In this document: piece by piece, positions 57,989 through 64,000 of the stretch
Layout of the letters: each line of letters starts with the position of its first letter
Numbering within the stretch: the stretch's first letter is position 1
Assembly: GCA_028687035.1 (NCBI GenBank)
Contig: JAQUAX010000008.1
Location: 102,175-166,174 of the forward strand
Origin: Dechloromonas sp.
GTDB taxonomy: Bacteria; Pseudomonadota; Gammaproteobacteria; Burkholderiales; Rhodocyclaceae
Direction: 5' to 3'
Length of the DNA: 64,000 nucleotides
Notes under the pieces: model-generated
What the model saw: only the letters and a program-made list of their open reading frames with translations
Told to the model about the DNA's origin: nothing
Databases searched by the model: none
Program-made: the position numbers and the translations under genes

Positions 57989-58686
57989 CTCCGGCCACGC
58001 CGCTGATCGAGCTGTCCGCGATCACCAGGACCTACGGCCGGGGCCCCGCCGCCTTCCAGGCGCTGAGCGGCATCGATCTGGCGATCGAAGCCGGCGAATT
58101 CGTCGCGGTGATGGGACCGAGCGGTTCCGGCAAGTCCACCGCGATGAACCTGCTCGGCTGCCTGGACACGCCGACGAGCGGGCACTATCGCTTCCGCGGC
58201 ATCGCCGTCGAGGCGCTCGACCGCAACCAGCGCGCGCTGCTGCGCCGGCATTGCCTGGGCTTCGTTTTCCAGGGCTTCAACCTGCTCGCCCGGACTTCGG
58301 CGCTGGAGAACGTCGAACTGCCGCTGCTCTACCGCGGCGAACCGGCTGCCGAACGCCATGCGGCGGCGCGCGGCGCACTCGATCAGGTCGGGCTGGCCGG
58401 CTGGGAGGCGCACACGCCGGCCGAACTGTCCGGCGGCCAGCAACAGCGGGTCGCGATCGCCCGCGCCATCGTCACCCGCCCGCTGGTGCTGCTCGCCGAC
58501 GAACCGACCGGCAACCTCGACAGCCAGCGCAGCCACGAGATCATGGAACTGATCGCGACGCTGAACCGCGAGCGCGGCATCACCGTGATCATGGTCACGC
58601 ACGAGCCGGAGATGGCGCGCTACGCGCGCCGCATCGTCCATTTCCGCGACGGGCGGGTCGAGCGCGAGGAGACGCCGTGCTGCTGA
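57985..58686 (+). CDS. ABC transporter ATP-binding protein (MacB/LolD type)
   Basis: A 233-residue ATPase. Walker A is [15 protein letters not shown] near residue 45, the Q-loop [10 protein letters not shown], signature [15 protein letters not shown], Walker [15 protein letters not shown], and the switch His in VTHEP. It starts at the GTG at 57985, overlapping the adaptor stop. Unlike E. coli MacB, in which ATPase and membrane domain are fused, here they are separate polypeptides. Confidence 0.92.
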   Translation: MTPATPLIELSAITRTYGRGPAAFQALSGIDLAIEAGEFVAVMGPSGSGKSTAMNLLGCLDTPTSGHYRFRGIAVEALDRNQRALLRRHCLGFVFQGFNLLARTSALENVELPLLYRGEPAAERHAAARGALDQVGLAGWEAHTPAELSGGQQQRVAIARAIVTRPLVLLADEPTGNLDSQRSHEIMELIATLNRERGITVIMVTHEPEMARYARRIVHFRDGRVEREETPCC

Positions 58687-59885
58687 ACGCTCTGCTGCTC
58701 GCGTTGCGCGAGATCCGGCGCAACCTGATGCGATCCTTCCTGACCATCCTCGGCATCGTGATCGGCGTCGCCGCGGTGATCACGATGGTCACGCTGGGCA
58801 ACGGGGCGACGCGCATGGTCGCCGACCAGATATCCAGCCTCGGCAGCAACCTGCTGATCCTGCGCCCCGGCCAGCGCCTCGACCCGGGCCGCGACAGCGC
58901 CGGCGCGCCGAATTTCCGGGTCGCCGACGCCGAGGCGGTCGGCCAGCAGATCAACGGCCTGCAGGCGGTAGCGCCGGTCGTTGGCAGCTCGGTGACCGTG
59001 GTCGCCGGTACCGAAAACTGGTCGACGACGGTCAACGGCACCAGCCAGGCCTATTTCACGACCGGCAACTGGAAACTGGCCGCCGGCCGCCTGTTCACCG
59101 ACGACGAGGAGCGCGCCGGCAAGGCCGTCTGCGTGATCGGCCATACCGTGAAGAAGGAACTGTTCGGCCAGCGCAGCCCGCTGGGCAGCGAGATCCGGGT
59201 CAAGACCTTCGCCTGCGAGGTGATCGGCGTGCTGGCCGCCAAGGGCCAGGGCGCGATGGGCATGGACCAGGACGACACCGTCCTGATGCCGCTGCGCACG
59301 GCCCAGCGCCGGCTGACCGGCAATCTCGACGTATCGACCATCATGATTTCGCTGAAGCCTTCGGCCGACGCGACGCAGGCGATGAGCGGCATCCGCGCGC
59401 TGATGCGCGAGCGGCGCAAGCTCGGCGACAACGAGGACAACAATTTCGACGTGATGGACACCAAGCAGATCGCCGACACGCTGTCCGGCACGATCCGGAC
59501 GATGACCGGGCTGCTCGGCGCGGTCGCCGCGGTCAGCCTGCTGGTCGGCGGCATCGGGATCATGAACATCATGCTGGTGTCGGTCACCGAACGCACGCGC
59601 GAGATCGGCATCCGGCTCGCCATCGGCGCGCTCGAGAACGAGGTGCTGCTGCAGTTCCTGATCGAGGCCGTCGTATTGTCCGCGTTCGGCGGACTGGTCG
59701 GCATCGGGCTGGCCTTTTTCGCCTGTCTCGGGCTGTCGACCGCGATGGGCATGCCCTTCCTGTTCAATCCGGCGATCAACCTGACCGCCTTCGCATTTTC
59801 GGCCGCGATCGGCGTGCTGTTCGGCTACGTGCCGGCCCGCCGGGCCGCCCGCCTCGACCCGATCGAGGCGCTGCGCCACGAATAG
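58677..59885 (+). CDS. ABC transporter permease (MacB-like, FtsX domain)
   Basis: A 402-residue permease with the MacB arrangement: one N-terminal transmembrane segment ([19 protein letters not shown]), a large periplasmic MacB_PCD domain at about 45-245, and three C-terminal transmembrane segments with the FtsX motif ([14 protein letters not shown]). It starts at the GTG at 58677, overlapping the ATPase stop by 10 bases. Exporters of this class act mechanically on periplasmic substrates such as macrolides, peptides or lipoproteins; the substrate here is unknown. Confidence 0.92.
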   Translation: MLLNALLLALREIRRNLMRSFLTILGIVIGVAAVITMVTLGNGATRMVADQISSLGSNLLILRPGQRLDPGRDSAGAPNFRVADAEAVGQQINGLQAVAPVVGSSVTVVAGTENWSTTVNGTSQAYFTTGNWKLAAGRLFTDDEERAGKAVCVIGHTVKKELFGQRSPLGSEIRVKTFACEVIGVLAAKGQGAMGMDQDDTVLMPLRTAQRRLTGNLDVSTIMISLKPSADATQAMSGIRALMRERRKLGDNEDNNFDVMDTKQIADTLSGTIRTMTGLLGAVAAVSLLVGGIGIMNIMLVSVTERTREIGIRLAIGALENEVLLQFLIEAVVLSAFGGLVGIGLAFFACLGLSTAMGMPFLFNPAINLTAFAFSAAIGVLFGYVPARRAARLDPIEALRHE

Positions 59886-59891
59886 GGCCGT

Positions 59892-62180
59892 TCAACCGAC
59901 CACGAAATCGCCGGCCGCCAGTTCCGGGGCGCCGGCGAGCAGCGCGAACTGCACCGCGGCCTTGCTGCCGGAACCGTCGGCGTCGTAGTAGAGGGCGCCG
60001 GTCGTGGTGTCGTAAACCAGGTAGTCGTCGGCGTCCGCCGCCTTGCCGGTCGCGAAATGGCGGGCGTCGAGCGGGCCGGCGGCGGTCAGCCGGGTGAAGA
60101 CCGAATTCTCGAGTTCGATGCGGTCCACCGCGGTGACGAAATCGGTGATCTGGTCGAGGTTGGTCTTGGCCTTCAGCGCGGTGTCGAAACGGAACAGGTC
60201 GCTGCCTGCGCCGCCGGTCAGCACGTCGAGGCCGACGCCACCGGCGAGCAGGTCGTCACCGTCGCCGCCGTCCAGGACATCGTTGCCGGCCAGGCCGAGC
60301 AGGATGTCGTCGCCGCCGGCGCCGGCCAGGCCGTTGGCCGACGCGTTGCCGGTCAGCGCGTTGTCCGCCCCGCTGCCGGCGACGTCGAACAGTCCCTTGC
60401 CGGCGAGCACGACGTGCTCGACGTTTTCAAGCGCGCCGTCCAGGCTGATCTGCAGCGCGAGCTTGGCCTGGTTGGCGTAGGCGATCTTCAGCGTATCGTC
60501 GCCGGCATCGGCCGCCTCGTCGATCAGGCCGAGTTCCTCCGCGAGGTCGACGACGTAGCTGTCGTTCCCGAGGCCGCCGGCCATCGCGTCGATGCCCGCC
60601 TTGCCGTCGAGCAGGTTGTCTGCGTCGTTGCCGACCAGGGTATTGGCCGCCTTGTTGCCGGTCGCATTCACCGCGCCGCCGGTCAGCACCAGCGTCTCGA
60701 CCTGGTTGGGCAGCGTCCAGGAAACGCCGGACAGCACCCGGTCGTCGCCGGCATCGGCCGATTCCGAGACCTTGTCGCGGGCATCGTCGACGACATAGGT
60801 GTCGTCGCCGGCGCCGCCGATCATCTTGTCGCTGCCTGCGCCGCCGTCGAGGGTGTCGTCGCCGGCATAGCCGTACAGCGTGTCGTTGCCGGCCAGGCCG
60901 CCGACCAGGTCGCCGCCGGCCGTCCCCTTCAGCGTGTTGGCCCGGGCGTCGCCGTAAACCGGATTCAGGTGCGGCGTCGTGAACAGGTCCTCGTAATCCA
61001 GCGTCAGGTCGGCGAAGCTGAAGTGCTCGACACCGACGATGCGGTCGGTTTCGAAGGTGATCGCCGAACTGAACGACAGTACCCCATCGACCAGCGTGAA
61101 GCTGTACGACGACCAGCTGCCGTCCATCAGCGCGGTATCGTCGCCATCGCCGCCGGCCAGATAGTCGCTGCCGCCTCCGCCCTGCAGCCGGTCGTCGCCA
61201 CCCGCGCCGAACAATTGATCGGCACCGGCACCGCCGACCAGCAGGTTGACCAGCGCGTTGCCGTAGATCGCGTCGTCGCCGGCGCCGCCGACCGCGTTCT
61301 CGATGTCGCAGCCGTAGGCGATCGCCAGGTTGTAGGTCATGTCGTTGCCCGACGAGTAGGCGCCGGGCGCCAGATCGATCGTGCTGTTGCCGGACCACCC
61401 GCTGAGATCCAGGGTGTCGACGCCGGCGGCGTCGTAGAGGGTCAGGATCGGGTAGAGGTTCGACGTGAAATCGAAGATCGCCCGCATCTCGCCGGTGATC
61501 GTCGTGTTGAAGCCGTAGGTCGTGTCGTCGGTGCGGGTCGTCGTCTCGGCGCCGTAGATCGACTGGACGGCGAGAATGTCGCTGATCATCGGCGTCTGCG
61601 GGTCATGCAGCTGGCCGTCGCGACCCAGCCAGTCGGCCCAGGCAACCAGGCCCTCGCCGTTGGCCAACCCGCCGCCCCAGTTGGGGCCGAAATACGACAT
61701 GATCGAATAAACGGCGCTGTCCTCGTAGCACGACGGCTGCCAGTTGCCTTCGCCGTTGTAGTCGCCCATGTGGTCGAGACCGATGGCGTGCCCGATTTCA
61801 TGCACATAGGTCGTGAAGCCGTAATTGCCGACCGCCGGATCGCTCAGATCGCCGTAGCCGCTGTTCAGCCAGACGCTGCCGAGCACGGGGAAGTAGGAAT
61901 GGGCATAGGCGACGCCCGTCATCGAATTGCCGAACTCGATGTCCGAGCCCGTTGCGACCTGCAGGAAGTCCGGTGCGATCAGGTCGTCCCAGGTCTGCAG
62001 CGCCAGTTCGGCGTAGGTCTGCTGGCGCGGGGTCAGCGTCGAGAAACCGGCCAGTTCGTCGTAGCCGAAAATTTCGCCCGGATCGACGGGAAAGCTGTAG
62101 GTGATGGCCGGCGATTCCCAGACCAGGCCGGTATCGAGTTGGGCGATGATCTGTGACTGGTTCCAGGATGGCAGGGGCAT
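59892..62180 (-). CDS. Serralysin-type secreted RTX metalloprotease (M10B family)
   Basis: A 762-residue zinc protease. The catalytic zinc motif H127-E-x2-H131-x5-H137 (HEIGHAIGLDH) and the Met-turn SIMSYF (M161, Y163) identify a serralysin-like metzincin. After residue about 290 come several blocks of RTX nonapeptides (GGxGxDxLx), around 295-345, 425-460 and 615-675, which bind calcium on secretion. A terminal non-repeat domain (LFRFDTALKAKTNLDQITDF) is typical of the type I secretion signal region. No N-terminal signal peptide is present. No type I transporter genes are in the window. Convergent with the ABC permease (6-base gap). Confidence 0.92.
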   Translation of the reverse strand: MPLPSWNQSQIIAQLDTGLVWESPAITYSFPVDPGEIFGYDELAGFSTLTPRQQTYAELALQTWDDLIAPDFLQVATGSDIEFGNSMTGVAYAHSYFPVLGSVWLNSGYGDLSDPAVGNYGFTTYVHEIGHAIGLDHMGDYNGEGNWQPSCYEDSAVYSIMSYFGPNWGGGLANGEGLVAWADWLGRDGQLHDPQTPMISDILAVQSIYGAETTTRTDDTTYGFNTTITGEMRAIFDFTSNLYPILTLYDAAGVDTLDLSGWSGNSTIDLAPGAYSSGNDMTYNLAIAYGCDIENAVGGAGDDAIYGNALVNLLVGGAGADQLFGAGGDDRLQGGGGSDYLAGGDGDDTALMDGSWSSYSFTLVDGVLSFSSAITFETDRIVGVEHFSFADLTLDYEDLFTTPHLNPVYGDARANTLKGTAGGDLVGGLAGNDTLYGYAGDDTLDGGAGSDKMIGGAGDDTYVVDDARDKVSESADAGDDRVLSGVSWTLPNQVETLVLTGGAVNATGNKAANTLVGNDADNLLDGKAGIDAMAGGLGNDSYVVDLAEELGLIDEAADAGDDTLKIAYANQAKLALQISLDGALENVEHVVLAGKGLFDVAGSGADNALTGNASANGLAGAGGDDILLGLAGNDVLDGGDGDDLLAGGVGLDVLTGGAGSDLFRFDTALKAKTNLDQITDFVTAVDRIELENSVFTRLTAAGPLDARHFATGKAADADDYLVYDTTTGALYYDADGSGSKAAVQFALLAGAPELAAGDFVVG

Positions 62181-62323
62181 GGGGTACCTTGGGGGCTAGG
62201 GCTTCAGGCGAACGGCATAGTCTAGCGGATTCCCCGGAAGGCTGCCCGTGCACCGCGACGGCTCTGCCGGAAGAGCGCATAAACCGCTATCATCCGCCCC
62301 CTCGGCCCGCCCCCCTTCCGACC

Positions 62324-63376
62324 ATGCATCCCCTCGCCTTCGTCGACCTCGAAACCACCGGCGCCACCGCTGGCATCGACCGCATCACGGAAATCGGCAT
62401 CGTCGAGGTTGATCCCGACGGCAGCGTCCGCGAGTGGCAGCAGCTGGTCGCGCCGGGCGTGCCCATCCCGCCCTTCATCGAGCAGCTGACCGGCATCAGC
62501 AACGCGATGGTCGCCGGCGCCCCGCCCTTCGCGGCGGTCGCCGACGAGGCGCGGCGCCGGCTCGAGGGCCGGCTGTTCATCGCGCACAACGCGCGCTTCG
62601 ACTACGGTTTCCTGAAGAGCGAATTCCGGCGCGCCGGCATCGCGTTCCGGGCCCGGGTGCTGTGCACGGTGCAGCTGTCGCGCAGCCTGTATCCGGAATA
62701 TTCCCGGCACAGCCTGGATGCGCTGATCGAGCGCCACCGCCTGGTCGCCGACGCGCGCCACCGGGCGCTGGCCGATGCCCAGTTGATCCACCAGTTCTGG
62801 CAGAAAATCCACGTCGACCGCGACGCCGACGAGATCGGTGCCGCGATGGCGGCGCAGAACCCGGTGCCGAAGCTGCCACCCCAGCTCGACCCCGGGCTGG
62901 CCGACGAACTGCCAGACACACCCGGCGTCTTCGCGCTGCACGACGCGGCCGGCGAGGCGCTGTACATCGGCCGGTCCGGCAACATCGCGCGCCAGGTCGC
63001 GGCGCATTTCGCGGCGCCGCCGCGTACCGGACGCGAGCGCGAAATCCGCGAACGGGTCCGCCACGTCGCCTGGCAGGAAGCGTCGGGCGAAATCGGCGCC
63101 CGGCTGGTCGAGGTGCGCTGGCGGCGCGAATCGCCGCCGACGCTGCAGCGCCCGCGGCAACCCGTCGCGAGCGGCCCGGCGCCGCGCTGGCCCTTCGCCG
63201 GGCCGGCCGCGCTGGCCGAGGGCGGCTGCCTGCACGTCATCGACGACTGGCGCTACCTGGGCTGCATCGACGATGCCGGCGAGCTGCCGGCGCTGCTTTC
63301 CCGCGGTCGACCGCCCTTCGATGCCGAAATCCATGCCATCCTGTGCAAGCATGCCGGCCAGCTGAGGCCGCTCTGA
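62324..63376 (+). CDS. DnaQ-like exonuclease fused to a GIY-YIG nuclease domain
   Basis: A 350-residue two-domain protein. The N-terminal 3'-5' exonuclease of the DEDDh type spans about 1-165: FVDLETTG (D8, E10), HNARFDYGFLK, and a final HRALADAQ. The C-terminal GIY-YIG domain, UvrC/Cho-like, begins near residue 195 (TPGVFALHDAAGEALYIGRSGNIARQV). Such DnaQ-UvrC hybrids occur in several phyla and are presumed repair nucleases, but their substrate is not settled. The start at 62324 is the first ATG of the exonuclease domain; a -10-like TATCAT lies 30 bases upstream. Confidence 0.88.
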   Translation: MHPLAFVDLETTGATAGIDRITEIGIVEVDPDGSVREWQQLVAPGVPIPPFIEQLTGISNAMVAGAPPFAAVADEARRRLEGRLFIAHNARFDYGFLKSEFRRAGIAFRARVLCTVQLSRSLYPEYSRHSLDALIERHRLVADARHRALADAQLIHQFWQKIHVDRDADEIGAAMAAQNPVPKLPPQLDPGLADELPDTPGVFALHDAAGEALYIGRSGNIARQVAAHFAAPPRTGREREIRERVRHVAWQEASGEIGARLVEVRWRRESPPTLQRPRQPVASGPAPRWPFAGPAALAEGGCLHVIDDWRYLGCIDDAGELPALLSRGRPPFDAEIHAILCKHAGQLRPL

Positions 63377-63392
63377 ACCTTCCGGAGACATC

Positions 63393-63848
63393 ATGAAACG
63401 CCTGTTCCCGCTGTGCTTCGCCGCGCTCGCGCTGTCCGCCGCCGCCGAGGAGATCGATTGCGTGACAACGACCTGGAAGCTGGTCGGCGCCAATCACCGG
63501 ATCTGCGTCTACGCCTACGACGACCCGAAGATTCCGGGCGTGACCTGCCACGTCAGCCAGGCGCGCACCGGGGGCGTCAAGGGCAGCCTGGGCCTGGCCG
63601 AGGATCCGTCGCAATTCTCGCTGGCCTGCCGCCAGGTCGGCCCGATCGCGCTGCCCGCGAAGCTGCCGGCCGACGAGGTGGTGTTCAGCGAGGACACCTC
63701 GCTGCTGTTCAAGGAAACCAAGATCCACCGCTTCCTCGACCGCAAGCGCAACGTGCTGGTCTATCTGGCGATCAGCCGCCGGATCATCGAGGGCGCGCCG
63801 GCCAACGCGATCTCGACGGTACCGATCCAGCCCTGGCCGGCGCCCTAG
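63393..63848 (+). CDS. creA: CreA family periplasmic protein
   Basis: A 151-residue secreted protein with a signal peptide ([20 protein letters not shown]). The CreA features include [42 protein letters not shown], with conserved cysteines, and [20 protein letters not shown]. The function is unknown although the gene is widespread. A GGAG site precedes the ATG, 16 bases after the exonuclease fusion gene. Its stop codon overlaps the stop of the convergent receiver-domain gene. Confidence 0.9.
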   Translation: MKRLFPLCFAALALSAAAEEIDCVTTTWKLVGANHRICVYAYDDPKIPGVTCHVSQARTGGVKGSLGLAEDPSQFSLACRQVGPIALPAKLPADEVVFSEDTSLLFKETKIHRFLDRKRNVLVYLAISRRIIEGAPANAISTVPIQPWPAP

Positions 63849-64000
63849 CGCCCCAGCCAGCGCAGCAGCGCGGTGTATAGCACGTCCGGATCGACCGGCT
63901 TGGCGACGAAGTCGTTCATGCCGGCCGCCTCGCAGCGCGCGCGGTCCTCGACGAAGGCGTTGGCCGTCATCGCCAGGATGGGCAGATCGGCGCCGCCCGG
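63845..64000 (-). CDS. C-terminal end of a receiver-domain protein (cut by window edge)
   Basis: The last 51 residues of a leftward gene that enters from beyond position 64000. The segment [22 protein letters not shown] followed by [15 protein letters not shown] is the end of a CheY-like receiver domain, including the conserved lysine in AKPV. The protein stops right after this domain (LLRWLGR), which is typical of hybrid sensor histidine kinases with a C-terminal receiver. The rest is not visible, so the full architecture is unknown. Confidence 0.85.
   Translation of the reverse strand, partial: PGGADLPILAMTANAFVEDRARCEAAGMNDFVAKPVDPDVLYTALLRWLGR

Noticed and set aside
60200..60930. Periodic DNA repeats suggestive of an array
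   Set aside because: The periodicity comes from 27-base units encoding RTX nonapeptides in the protease gene, with variable sequence and no spacer structure, so it is not CRISPR or a mobile repeat.
60057..62156. A 699-codon rightward frame opposite the serralysin gene
   Set aside because: It mirrors the RTX repeats (Val/Gly/Ala/Asp-rich antisense); the leftward gene has a zinc motif, Met-turn and calcium repeats.

Overview
The window is a gene-dense chromosomal segment of a high-GC Gram-negative bacterium, most likely a betaproteobacterium of the Rhodocyclales type. This is inferred from gene families and local synteny (lplT/LysR/alr/radA, tsaB-rimI-family 4 uracil-DNA glycosylase, a complete isc operon, DUF3334, lexA-imuA-imuB-dnaE2), not from a marker gene. 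Coding density is very high, many neighbouring genes overlap by 4 bases (ATGA), and no gap exceeds about 300 bases. I see no rRNA, tRNA, insertion sequence, prophage or CRISPR array.

Layout. 1-2.7 kb: radA (cut by the window edge), alr and a LysR regulator, divergent from lplT. 4.2-6.2 kb: family 4 uracil-DNA glycosylase, rimI and tsaB. 6.3-8.7 kb: an OmpR/EnvZ-type two-component pair, divergent from a small Arg-rich exported protein. 8.7-10.4 kb: ispD-ispF-thpR. 10.5-14.8 kb: an MgtC/DUF4010 membrane protein followed by the three-gene AmmeMemoRadiSam set (amrB, amrA, amrS) and a degenerate alpha/beta-hydrolase, probably one transcript. 15.3-21.1 kb: mfd, aroG, a DUF167 gene and serB. 21.1-29.4 kb: the iron-sulfur cluster operon read leftward (cysE, iscR, a second cysteine desulfurase, iscS, iscU, iscA, hscB, hscA, fdx, iscX, then YkgJ-like, VF530-like and unknown genes), with a recognisable IscR site at its head. 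29.5-35.4 kb: the SOS mutagenesis cassette lexA-imuA-imuB-dnaE2 under a perfect LexA box. 35.4-41.9 kb: dgt, a thioesterase, fabI, a SulP transporter and ppiD.

42.0-43.2 kb: two further LexA-type boxes (CTGT-N8-ACAG, both exact) lie between a leftward 70-residue gene and a rightward 53-residue gene, which is followed after 13 bases by a macro-domain (ADP-ribose) protein. This looks like an undescribed SOS-controlled small-protein/ADP-ribose locus and is the observation I would follow first. 43.2-52.7 kb: purL, a DUF3334 gene and sbcD-sbcC. 52.7-55.1 kb: a four-gene operon of unknown function (membrane protein, lipoprotein, winged-helix regulator, TonB-N-terminus-like protein) behind a promoter carrying two related palindromes. 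55.3-59.9 kb: an outer-membrane factor, a MacA-like adaptor and a split MacB-like ABC exporter. 59.9-62.2 kb: a serralysin-type RTX metalloprotease. 62.3-64 kb: a DnaQ-exonuclease/GIY-YIG fusion, creA, and the last codons of a receiver-domain protein.

Genome maintenance is strongly represented: radA, uracil-DNA glycosylase, mfd, lexA/imuAB/dnaE2, dgt, sbcCD and the exonuclease/GIY-YIG fusion. At least two separate transcription units here appear to be LexA-controlled.
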